A DNA stretch of 64,000 nucleotides from an uncultured Lachnospiraceae bacterium (GTDB lineage Bacteria; Bacillota; Clostridia; Lachnospirales; Lachnospiraceae): the NCBI GenBank assembly GCA_902779575.1, contig CACZBW010000009.1, positions 62,001 through 126,000 on the forward strand. The letters are read 5' to 3'. Shown here one piece after another: positions 9,074 through 17,010 of the stretch. The stretch's first letter is position 1. Each line of letters starts with the position of its first letter. The notes beneath the pieces are model-generated. The model was not told where the DNA came from. It saw nothing but the letters and a program-made list of their open reading frames with translations, and did not search any database. The position numbers were made by a program, and so were the translations under genes.

Positions 9074-9295
9074 ATGGGATTGTTTTCAAAAAAGAAGAAA
9101 GCTGAGAGCCTGTCTTTTGATCCGGAGAAGGAATATCCGGTTCTGCGATGCAGCATCTGCAACGGGGAACAGGTCGCCGGTTTCCGGGACCGGGCTACAG
9201 GACATTTTACAGAAGTGACGCTGATCCGGAATGAGCAGGAGCTCGAGGAATTCAAGCAGCGCTGCAACATCACGGAGATTGTGAAAGAATACTGA
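9074..9295 (+). CDS. Small conserved protein with a CxxC pair
   Basis: A 73-residue protein preceded by GAGGATGGGATT. It has a basic start (MGLFSKKKKAES), a single CSIC pair near residue 29 inside VLRCSICNGEQVAGF, and a charged end with EQELEEFKQRCNITEIVKEY. One CxxC pair plus a distant Cys could bind metal as a dimer or form a redox pair. I have seen proteins of this look annotated in Lachnospiraceae under unreliable enzyme names; I do not assign a function. It follows the cyclase gene closely and is probably co-transcribed. Confidence 0.65.
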   Translation: MGLFSKKKKAESLSFDPEKEYPVLRCSICNGEQVAGFRDRATGHFTEVTLIRNEQELEEFKQRCNITEIVKEY

Positions 9296-9362
9296 GAGAT
9301 CAGTATACCACGGATGTTTTTCCATTATTGTAATTATTTTTTATATTGGGAGGAAACAAATA

Positions 9363-9599
9363 ATGGCACTGGAACTGCTTCTGGAAGAGGCACAGGGAAT
9401 GTCAGAGGCTTCGCTTATGGAAGTCGTACGCTTTATGCGTTTTGTAAAGCAGGAAAACAATAGAGATTTAAAAGAATCTATTCCTTATTTACCGGAAGAT
9501 AATAAACCTGTGTTTCGAAAACCAGGATTATATAAAGGTCAGATCGTAATGGCTGATGATTTCGATGCACCGCTTGATGATTTTAAGGAGTATTCGTAA
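9363..9599 (+). CDS. VapB-like antitoxin of a type II toxin-antitoxin pair (DUF2281 type)
   Basis: A 78-residue acidic protein. Its N-terminal half is helical (EEAQGMSEASLMEVVRFMRF). The C-terminal tail RKPGLYKGQIVMADDFDAP resembles the toxin-neutralising tail of DUF2281/VapB antitoxins. GGGAGG precedes the ATG at the usual distance. The stop codon overlaps the start of the PIN-domain gene by one base (TAATG), the tight coupling expected of antitoxin-toxin operons. The stretch is visibly richer in A and T and uses more A/T-ending codons than neighbouring genes, which suggests acquisition. The N-terminal half probably binds the operon's own promoter, by analogy. Confidence 0.8.
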   Translation: MALELLLEEAQGMSEASLMEVVRFMRFVKQENNRDLKESIPYLPEDNKPVFRKPGLYKGQIVMADDFDAPLDDFKEYS

Positions 9600-9979
9600 T
9601 GCTGTTGTTAGATACACACGCTTTTTTATGGTTTCTAAGTGATGACAGCAGACTTCCCTCGGAAGTCTGTAAGATAATTCAATCTGATGAAGACGTTTAT
9701 ATTAGTATTGCCAGCTTCTGGGAGATAGCGATTAAAAACAGCCTCGGAAAGCTGCAAATACCAAAGTCAGTTTCACAAATAATGGAAGACTGTGTACAGA
9801 ATTCTTTTAAAATTCTGGAAATTCATGGGAAACATTTGGAAAGGCTGAAAGATCTTCCATGGTATCATCGTGATCCATTTGACAGATTATTGATCTGTCA
9901 GGCAAAGGAAGAAGGACTTACTTTAGTCACTGCAGATGGTAATATACAAAGATATGATATCGAAACATTATGGGGATAG
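9599..9979 (+). CDS. VapC-like PIN-domain toxin ribonuclease
   Basis: A 126-residue PIN-domain protein of normal length. The acidic metal-binding residues are present: Asp5 in MLLLDTHAFLWF, Glu42 in SFWEIAIK, Asp92/Asp95 in RDPFDRLLICQA and Asp113 in TADGNI. VapC toxins are Mg-dependent endoribonucleases that cut tRNA or rRNA when freed from their antitoxin. The gene starts one base into the stop codon of the upstream antitoxin gene. Every catalytic position looks intact, so the module may be active. The subfamily is the one paired with DUF2281 antitoxins; its RNA target cannot be told from sequence. Confidence 0.85.
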   Translation: MLLLDTHAFLWFLSDDSRLPSEVCKIIQSDEDVYISIASFWEIAIKNSLGKLQIPKSVSQIMEDCVQNSFKILEIHGKHLERLKDLPWYHRDPFDRLLICQAKEEGLTLVTADGNIQRYDIETLWG

Positions 9980-10097
9980 TTTATGTTAATTGTATCGCAT
10001 ATCATTTTGGCCTTTATCGATACGATATAGTTCGCTTAAAAACATCAGACAGGTGACAGGCTCTTTTGGGAAGTCTGCATGAGGAGCAGGAAAAAGG

Positions 10098-10700
10098 ATG
10101 ACAGTAGAAGGACAGCTTCGGCTGATAGAAGAAATTGAAAAATACGAGCCTTTCAATGAGATGGAGGAGCGGGACAAAGAACTGATTCTCAGGGCGCTTC
10201 GAAGGGAAGAGAATGTATTCAGCCGGGAGAATTCCCTCTGTCATATGACGGCGAGCGCCTGGATCAGCTCTCCTGACCGGACGAAAGTGCTGATGGCCTA
10301 CCATAATATTTACGATTCCTGGAGCTGGCTGGGCGGGCATGCGGACGGAGATACGGATCTTCTGCGCGTGGCGCTGAAAGAGGCGGAGGAGGAATCCGGG
10401 CTGAGTAAGGTAAAGCCTCTGATGCAGGATATCTTTTCCCTGGAAGTTCTGACGGTGGACGGTCACATGAAAAAGGGAAAGTATGTCAGTTCCCACCTGC
10501 ATCTGAATGTGACCTATCTGCTTGAAGCGGACGACCGGGAGATGGTCCGTGCAAAAGAGGATGAAAACAGGGGCGTACGCTGGTTTTCTCCGGAGGATGC
10601 AGTCGCAGCGAGTTCCGAGCCATGGTTCCGGGAACATATCTATTCCAAGCTGAACGAGAAGCTGTACGCATATCGGGCATTGACCGGTGAACCGCTGTAA
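10098..10700 (+). CDS. Nudix hydrolase
   Basis: A 200-residue protein with a Nudix box reading GGHADGDTDLLRVALKEAEE followed by ESGL; the KEAEEESGL part matches the metal-binding REUXEEXGU core with Lys in place of Arg. Nudix enzymes hydrolyse a nucleoside diphosphate linked to another moiety. The region before the box (HMTASAWISSPDRTKVLMAYH) and the aromatic WSWLGGH are common in the clostridial NUDIX hydrolase group that has no defined substrate. GGAG lies upstream of the ATG. It is followed by sbcD after 85 bases in the same direction, which may hint at nucleotide sanitising or repair but proves nothing. Confidence 0.85.
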   Translation: MTVEGQLRLIEEIEKYEPFNEMEERDKELILRALRREENVFSRENSLCHMTASAWISSPDRTKVLMAYHNIYDSWSWLGGHADGDTDLLRVALKEAEEESGLSKVKPLMQDIFSLEVLTVDGHMKKGKYVSSHLHLNVTYLLEADDREMVRAKEDENRGVRWFSPEDAVAASSEPWFREHIYSKLNEKLYAYRALTGEPL

Positions 10701-10785
10701 ATGGATCAAATCAGTTCCGGTACAAGTGCGTCCGGGTACGGCAGCTCAAATGCCGGATTTCAGGCTTTTGAAAGAAGGCTGAACA

Positions 10786-11943
10786 ATGAAAATACTGCAT
10801 ATATCTGACCTGCATCTCGGCAGGTCCCTGGCGGAGTATGATCTGAAGGAAGACCAGGAATATATCCTGCAGCAGATCATCTCGATCGCCGAAGAAAAAA
10901 AGGCGGACGCCGTCCTGATTGCGGGCGACGTCTATGACCGGCCGGTTCCCAGCGAGTGGGCGGTCGGTCTTTTCGACCGCTTTCTTTCCGGGCTTTCGGA
11001 CCGGGGATTCTGTGTATTTGTGATCTCCGGAAACCATGATTCCGATGAGCGGCTGAATTTCGGAAGCAGCCTGCTGAAAGCGCGCAATGTTTTTATCTCG
11101 GCAAAATACGAAGGAAAACTGCAGAGAGAAGACTTCACGGATTCCTGCGGGGAGGTCCGCGTTTATCTGCTGCCTTTTGTAAAGGCTTCGCAGGTGCGGC
11201 ATTTCTTCCCGGATGAAAAGATCGAAACATATGAGGACGCGGTCCGGGCTGCCCTTGCCCATGGCGGGATCGATCCCTCCGCGCGGAATATTCTTGTCGC
11301 CCACCAGTTTGTAATTGGTACGGGCGGCGGGGTCAGCTTCGGCGGGTCGGAGAGCAGCGCCGTGCGGAACGTCGGCCTGGTGGAGCAGATCTCCGCTTCC
11401 TGTTTTGAAGCTTTTGACTATGCGGCGCTCGGACATATTCATTCCGCCCAGCAGGTCGGGCGCAGGGAGGTGCGTTACGCCGGGTCGCCCCTGAAGTATT
11501 CGCTGAGTGAGGAGGGAAATGAAAAATCAGTGACATTTGCCGAGCTGGGGGAGAAGGGCGATGTCAGGATCGAGTTGATTCCTCTTCGTCCGCTCCGGGA
11601 TCTTCGCCATATTAAGGGAAAAATGGAGCAGCTGCTCAGCAATGATATTATCACGGATACGGACGATTACATTTACGCGACCCTGACAGATGAGGAACTG
11701 ATCGATGACGCCATGGGGATCTTCCGAAGATATTACCCCAGAACGGTGCGGATCGATTACGACAACAGTCATACCCGGGAGATTTCGGCTGCGGTCTTTT
11801 CTCCCGCGGAGGAGGAGAAAAGTTTTTCCGCTCTGATTTCGGAATTCTATCATGAGATGTACGGGTGTCCGATCTCGGAGGAAGAGCTGAGGGAGGTTCT
11901 GGAAGTGGCAAAGGAGGCGGGAGTGAGCGATGAAACCCATTAA
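10786..11943 (+). CDS. sbcD: Exonuclease SbcCD, nuclease subunit SbcD
   Basis: A 385-residue calcineurin-like phosphoesterase. The metal-binding motifs are DLHLGR near residue 8, GDVYDRPVP near 47, GNHDSDERL near 83 and GHIHSAQ near 220. With SbcC it forms the bacterial Mre11-Rad50 counterpart, a double-strand exonuclease and hairpin endonuclease that clears cruciforms at stalled forks and processes blocked DNA ends. Length is normal. Its last 14 bases overlap the start of sbcC, the usual coupling for this complex. Confidence 0.95.
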   Translation: MKILHISDLHLGRSLAEYDLKEDQEYILQQIISIAEEKKADAVLIAGDVYDRPVPSEWAVGLFDRFLSGLSDRGFCVFVISGNHDSDERLNFGSSLLKARNVFISAKYEGKLQREDFTDSCGEVRVYLLPFVKASQVRHFFPDEKIETYEDAVRAALAHGGIDPSARNILVAHQFVIGTGGGVSFGGSESSAVRNVGLVEQISASCFEAFDYAALGHIHSAQQVGRREVRYAGSPLKYSLSEEGNEKSVTFAELGEKGDVRIELIPLRPLRDLRHIKGKMEQLLSNDIITDTDDYIYATLTDEELIDDAMGIFRRYYPRTVRIDYDNSHTREISAAVFSPAEEEKSFSALISEFYHEMYGCPISEEELREVLEVAKEAGVSDETH

Positions 11944-14900
11944 ACTGGCACTTTCCGCTTTCGGCCCCTATGCGGACAGGGCGCCGGATATCGATTTTGA
12001 GCGGTTCAGCGAGAAAGGCCTGTTCCTGATCTCGGGAGATACGGGCGCAGGAAAAACCACGATCTTTGACGCGGTCTGCTACGCCCTCTTCGGGGAGGTG
12101 AGCGGCAGTTACCGGAAGACACAGAATCTGCGGTCGGAGTACGCGAAGCCGGAGACAGAGAGTTTTGTGGAGTTCACATTTTCTCATCAGGGAAAGGTCT
12201 GGACGATCCGCCGCACCCCGGTTTATGAACGGCCGAAGCTGCGCGGCGAGGGAGTGATCACCAGAAATGAAACGGCCATCCTGCAGTGCGCTTCTGAGAC
12301 GCCGACGGAGGGCGTGAAGAATGTAAATGCCGCGGTCACGGAGCTGCTCGGCATCAGCGCCAGGCAGTTCAAGCAGATTGTGATGATTGCCCAGGGAGAG
12401 TTCTGGACCCTGCTCAATGCCTCGACCAAAGAAAGGACGCCGATCCTTAGGACGATCTTTATGACAGAGGGTTATAACCGGATGGAAGGCCTGCTGAAAG
12501 AGCGCATGACAAGAAGCTATACGCAGAAGGCGGACCTTGAGAAAAGTATCCTGCAGCATTTCCGGGATGTGAAGGCGGGGGAGAACAGCGCATTTGCCGG
12601 AGAGCTGGAATGGAACCAGAACATGGGGACGGGGAACAGTTTCCGGATCGACGACCTGTTGGCCCTGATCGGCAGAATCTGCGAAGAAGACCGGGAAGAA
12701 TCCGCACGGCTTAAAGAAAAACTGGAGGCGGAGGACCGCCTTCTGGCGGAGATGGTTAAGGCTGTTGCGACGGCTCAGGCGGACAATGCCCTTCTGGATG
12801 AGCTGGAGAAGCTATCCGCGGAGAAAGCTTCGCTGGACGGCTGCCGGCCGGAGATGGAGGTGCTTTCTCAGACCCTGCAGCTCAGAAAGAAAGCCTCTTA
12901 TTTTGTAAAACCGGAATATGACCGCTGGAAGTCGGAGGAGAAGGCGCTGGAACAGGCGCAGCTGCAGCTGAGAAGGAAGGAAGCACTCCTTCCGGACGCG
13001 GAGCGGAACTGTGTCCTTGCGGAGGCGGAACTGGAAAGAGCACTGGCCGGGGAAGCGGAGGAAAAACGACTTGGCGCTCAGATCGCCCGGATCGAGGGCG
13101 ACAGAGAGAGATATGCTGAGCGGGACCGCCTGAAACAGAAACAGGAAACGCTTCTTCACGAGGCGGAAGGCTTTGCCCGGGAGGCGCAGCGGCTGAAGGA
13201 ACGGGAGGAGGCGCTCAGTGGGAAGATCGTTTCTCTGAAAAATGAAATCGCCTCCCGGCAGGATGCTCCGGCTGCCCTTGAGAAAGCCAGGGGCAGGAAG
13301 GAAAAGCTGGAGAGCCTGCAGGCGGAGATCGGAGAAATCTTCAGCCGGGATATTCCCTCCTGTAAAAGGCTTCAGAAAGAAAGAGACCGTTCGCAGAAGC
13401 GCTTCCTTGCCGACCGGGCAATATATGAGAAGGTCAGCCGCGAAGCGGAAGAAGGGGAGAAGCTGCTGGAAAATTCCAGAGCCGGCATCCTGGCCTCAGC
13501 CCTCAGGGAGGGGGAACCCTGCCCGGTGTGCGGCTCCATCCATCATCCTGCGCCGGCAGCGCTTCCGGAGCATTTCATCACGGAAGAGCGGATGAAGGAG
13601 CTCACGGACGCGGAGGAGAAAGCCCGCGCCGCCAAGGACGCTTCCCTGACCGCCGCCGAGCTTTCGAAAAACCGCTGCCTGGACGCAGAGAGCCGCCTGG
13701 CGGAAAGAATGCGGAAATGCCTTGCAAATGAGCTGTATGCGGCAGCTGATGCGGGAGAAAAGCAGGAGGATGAAGAGCGCCTTTTTGAGGAGAGAGCATT
13801 TACGGAAAAGGCCCTGCAGGATCTTGGCGCGCTTATGACCCGGCTGCAGGAGGACTGCCGGGTTCTGCTGAAGTCCCGGGAGAGCCTGGAAGCGGCAGCA
13901 GGAAAAGAGACAATGGAACTATCGGAACAGAAGACAGCGTTTGAGCAGAAGAAGAGCCGGAATGAGAAGGAGCGTGCCTCCGCCGGAGCTGCCCTGTCCC
14001 AGCTTAAAACCCTGCCTTATGGAAGCCTGAAAGAAGCTGAAAATGCCAGGAAACTGGCGGAGCAGGCAGCCGGGCAGATCCGGGCGGGGATTGAAAAAGC
14101 CAGGAATTTCCGGGATACTGCGCTGAAAGAGCGGACAGAGCTTCAGTCGGCGATTCTGGTTCTGAAAAAGGCCATGGAGGATTCCGCAGAAAAAGAGAAA
14201 GCGCTGAAGGGCGCATTTCAGAAGGTTCTTGCGGAGAACAGCTTTTCTGACGAGACGATGTTTCTGAACTATGCCGTGGGACAGAAGCAGATCGGGGAGG
14301 ACGAGAAGTCCATAAAAACATATGATGAGCTGGTGAAGACCAATGAAGTCCGGCTGGAGAGGGCACGGGAGAGCGCAAAAGGGAAAAAGCGCGCAGATCT
14401 TGCGGCTTTGAGCGCGGAGCGGGACGGACAGAAGGATAAAGCAGAAGCAATCCGCAGGGAGAAAAACCTGGCGGATAACCGCCTGGAGCTGAACCGCGGT
14501 AAGGAGAGCAGGATCCGGGAACTGAAGGACCAGCTGGCCCGGGCGCTGGAAAAATATACGGTTGAGGCAAGACTGTACAGGCTGGTGAAGGGCGATATCA
14601 GCGGCAAGGAAAAGATCACCCTGGAGCAATATCTGCAGGGTGCCGGATTTGACAGGATTATCGCCGCGGCAAACCGGCGGCTGCTGCCCATGAGCGAAGG
14701 GCAGTATGAGCTTTTCCGCAGGAAAGAAGCAGGAGGAAGACAGAGCGGCACTTTCCTGGATCTGGAGGTACTGGATAATTTCACCGGCCGACGCAGGCCG
14801 GTCAGCAGCCTTTCAGGAGGAGAGAGCTTTAAAGCGTCCCTGAGCCTGGCGCTCGGTCTGTCCGACACGGTGTCATCCGGCGCGGGCGGCATCCAGATGG

Positions 14901-15106
14901 ACGCTCTTTTTATCGACGAAGGCTTCGGGACTCTGGACCGCCGCTCCATCGAGAGCGCCATGGAGATCCTGACAAGTCTTACCGGAGCGGGCAAACTGGT
15001 CGGCGTGATCAGCCACCGGGAGGAGCTGATGGAAAGTATCCCTCAGCAGATCCGGATCACGAAAACCCGGGAAGGCAGCAGGATCTGCTTCAGCGACGGT
15101 GTGTGA
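11930..15106 (+). CDS. sbcC: Exonuclease SbcCD, ATPase subunit SbcC
   Basis: A 1,058-residue SMC/Rad50-type ATPase. Walker A GDTGAGKTT lies at about residues 36-44. Two long coiled-coil arms rich in Glu, Lys, Arg and Ala flank a central zinc hook with CPVCGS near residue 530, through which two molecules dimerise. The ABC signature SLSGGESFKASLSLALGLS lies near 960 and Walker B ALFIDEGFGTLD near 990. The protein is full length. It starts inside the 3' end of sbcD, and a bidirectional terminator follows. Confidence 0.95.
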   Translation: MKPIKLALSAFGPYADRAPDIDFERFSEKGLFLISGDTGAGKTTIFDAVCYALFGEVSGSYRKTQNLRSEYAKPETESFVEFTFSHQGKVWTIRRTPVYERPKLRGEGVITRNETAILQCASETPTEGVKNVNAAVTELLGISARQFKQIVMIAQGEFWTLLNASTKERTPILRTIFMTEGYNRMEGLLKERMTRSYTQKADLEKSILQHFRDVKAGENSAFAGELEWNQNMGTGNSFRIDDLLALIGRICEEDREESARLKEKLEAEDRLLAEMVKAVATAQADNALLDELEKLSAEKASLDGCRPEMEVLSQTLQLRKKASYFVKPEYDRWKSEEKALEQAQLQLRRKEALLPDAERNCVLAEAELERALAGEAEEKRLGAQIARIEGDRERYAERDRLKQKQETLLHEAEGFAREAQRLKEREEALSGKIVSLKNEIASRQDAPAALEKARGRKEKLESLQAEIGEIFSRDIPSCKRLQKERDRSQKRFLADRAIYEKVSREAEEGEKLLENSRAGILASALREGEPCPVCGSIHHPAPAALPEHFITEERMKELTDAEEKARAAKDASLTAAELSKNRCLDAESRLAERMRKCLANELYAAADAGEKQEDEERLFEERAFTEKALQDLGALMTRLQEDCRVLLKSRESLEAAAGKETMELSEQKTAFEQKKSRNEKERASAGAALSQLKTLPYGSLKEAENARKLAEQAAGQIRAGIEKARNFRDTALKERTELQSAILVLKKAMEDSAEKEKALKGAFQKVLAENSFSDETMFLNYAVGQKQIGEDEKSIKTYDELVKTNEVRLERARESAKGKKRADLAALSAERDGQKDKAEAIRREKNLADNRLELNRGKESRIRELKDQLARALEKYTVEARLYRLVKGDISGKEKITLEQYLQGAGFDRIIAAANRRLLPMSEGQYELFRRKEAGGRQSGTFLDLEVLDNFTGRRRPVSSLSGGESFKASLSLALGLSDTVSSGAGGIQMDALFIDEGFGTLDRRSIESAMEILTSLTGAGKLVGVISHREELMESIPQQIRITKTREGSRICFSDGV

Positions 15107-15146
15107 GCAGAAGAAATACCTGCATACAAAATACTCGCATACAAAA

Positions 15147-15183
15147 ATACCCCTTGGCCTGTTGCCGGCTAAGGGGTATCTTT
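15147..15183. terminator. Bidirectional terminator between sbcC and the hydrogenase gene
   Basis: ATACCCCTT (15147-15155) pairs with AAGGGGTAT (15171-15179). TTT follows on the plus strand and a run of A precedes it, giving a T run for the minus strand. The two flanking genes converge here. Confidence 0.75.
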
Positions 15184-15250
15184 ATTCCCGAAATGATCTC
15201 TTCGCCTGCCGCAATTCGGCGCGCCCGTCGGGTGAGCGCTCAGTTTTTGA

Positions 15251-16738
15251 TTATTCGGCGTCCGGCTCCATATGGCCGTCGCGGTGCATGGAGAAGCTGT
15301 CCATGGGATAGTTTTTCAGATTCTCCAGAATTTTCCGGCCGTCCGCCTTTTTCAGAAGCGCGTTCCTTGCGCGCATGGTTTCCGCCTCTGTCTTGACCCG
15401 GGAGGGTCCACCGACACAGCCGCCCGGGCACATCATTCCTTCGATAAAATCTTCCTGAAGCTTTCCGCTCTTGAGCTGCAGCAGAGCCTTTCTGCAGTCC
15501 GCTCCGCCCGCGCAGGCCAGAAGGCTGATCTGAGAAGTATCTTCCCCCATCTCCTCCATGACTTCGAGGACAGCGGCTGCGACGCCGCCGGTACCGGCAA
15601 ATTTCTTTCCGTAGAGGGAAGCTTCCTGGTAATCTTCCTGAACCGCCTCAAGATCGATATCTCTCGATGCGAGAAGATCCTTAAGTTCCCCGAAGGTCAG
15701 CGCGCAGTCCGGGCGGTCGGCGATATATTCGTTCAGGGTTTCCCCTTTCTTTGCGATGCAGGGCCCGATGAATACGGTCACACAGCCCGGATGGACCGCT
15801 TTCAGGTAACGGGATACGGCTACCATCGGGGAGACTGTGGCGGACTTGTTTTCCTCATACTGCTTCGGGAACTGATGACGGAGCATGGAAATAAAAGCCG
15901 GGCAGCAGGACGTGGTCATTTTCCTGCCTTCTTTTTTTGCCTCAACCCACTCCTTCGCTTCATAGGCAGCGGTCATATCGCCGCCGAGGCCGACCTCCAC
16001 CATATCCGTGAAACCGATCTTTTTCAGGGCGGACCGGAGGGAACCCATGCCGATGTCATTCCCGAACTGGCCTTCCGCTGCCGGCGCGCACATGGCGTAT
16101 ACTTCCTTTCCGGCCTTGATCGCGTCGATGACGGTGCGGAAGAACCGCTTGGAGCTGATTGCGCCGAAGGGGCAGGCGTGGACACAATGTCCGCAGTGGA
16201 CACATTTATCTTCGTCGATATTACAGTAGCCATATTCATCGTAAGTAATGGCGCCGGCCGGGCAGGCTTTTTTGCATGGCCGTTCCACATGGATAATGGC
16301 TCCGTAGGGGCAGGCCTTCGCGCACATGCCGCACTCCCTGCATTTGAGCGGGTCGATGCGCATGCGGTGCTCGCCCTGGGAGATGGCGCCGAATTTGCAG
16401 GAGTTCAGGCAGGCCTTGCCCAGGCAGAAGCGGCAGATGTCTGTCACGGAATAGGATGCGATCGTACAGTCGTCGCAGGCCGGCTTGATTACCTGAACCA
16501 CATTGGTGGTGGTACTGCCAACCTCTGAATTTTTCTGGCAGGCGAGACGGATTCTGTGACGGACGATCTCTCTTTCTTTATAGACGCAGCAGCGGTATTC
16601 CGGTTTGGGACCGGGGCTGATTTCGTAGGCAATCTTTTCCAGATGGTCCGAATCGACATTGCCCTCCCACATCAGACGGCAGACCGCTTCATTGACTTTA
16701 TGGGTTACTTCTGAAATACCGGTATCATTTTTTACCAT
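15251..16738 (-). CDS. [FeFe]-hydrogenase with ferredoxin domains, group B-like
   Basis: A 495-residue iron-sulfur protein. The first 200 residues carry several cysteine clusters, including CRECGMCAKACP (133-144), CKKACP (155-160) and CVHCGHCVHACP (179-190). The H-cluster domain has L1 TSCCPAF (276-282), L2 GPCIAKK (325-331) and L3 CPGGC (437-441). Compared with the well-known group A enzymes (TSCCPxW, MPCxxKxxE), Trp is Phe and Met is Gly; this fits what I recall of the group B clostridial hydrogenases. The expected role is reversible proton reduction with ferredoxin as partner, but group B physiology is poorly known. GAGGAG precedes the start. It is divergent from the iorAB operon, whose product reduces ferredoxin. 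Confidence 0.87.
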   Translation of the reverse strand: MVKNDTGISEVTHKVNEAVCRLMWEGNVDSDHLEKIAYEISPGPKPEYRCCVYKEREIVRHRIRLACQKNSEVGSTTTNVVQVIKPACDDCTIASYSVTDICRFCLGKACLNSCKFGAISQGEHRMRIDPLKCRECGMCAKACPYGAIIHVERPCKKACPAGAITYDEYGYCNIDEDKCVHCGHCVHACPFGAISSKRFFRTVIDAIKAGKEVYAMCAPAAEGQFGNDIGMGSLRSALKKIGFTDMVEVGLGGDMTAAYEAKEWVEAKKEGRKMTTSCCPAFISMLRHQFPKQYEENKSATVSPMVAVSRYLKAVHPGCVTVFIGPCIAKKGETLNEYIADRPDCALTFGELKDLLASRDIDLEAVQEDYQEASLYGKKFAGTGGVAAAVLEVMEEMGEDTSQISLLACAGGADCRKALLQLKSGKLQEDFIEGMMCPGGCVGGPSRVKTEAETMRARNALLKKADGRKILENLKNYPMDSFSMHRDGHMEPDAE

Positions 16739-17010
16739 TTGCTTTCTCCTCAGCAGGAAGTTCAGTTTTCTTCTGTCATGTCTGCATTGTAACAGAATCG
16801 GGCCGGAAATGCCATGCGAATTGACTTTTATTTCACAGATGCCCTGGCAGAATCAGCTTCCCGGCAGCTTTATCATTTGATTGCGGGAACGGCCGGAACG
16901 GAGTATATTTACACTATGCGGAAAAAGAGAGGGCCCGGGTATTTATGCGGCCAGCCTGGCGGGCGGTAAACGCCGGGAACCCTCGAATTTCAGATTAGAG
17001 GTAAACAGTT

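Noticed and set aside
9989-10026. Imperfect inverted repeat after the toxin gene as a terminator
   Set aside because: The ATTGTATCG/CGATACGAT arms are 20 bases apart and no T run follows; too weak to call.
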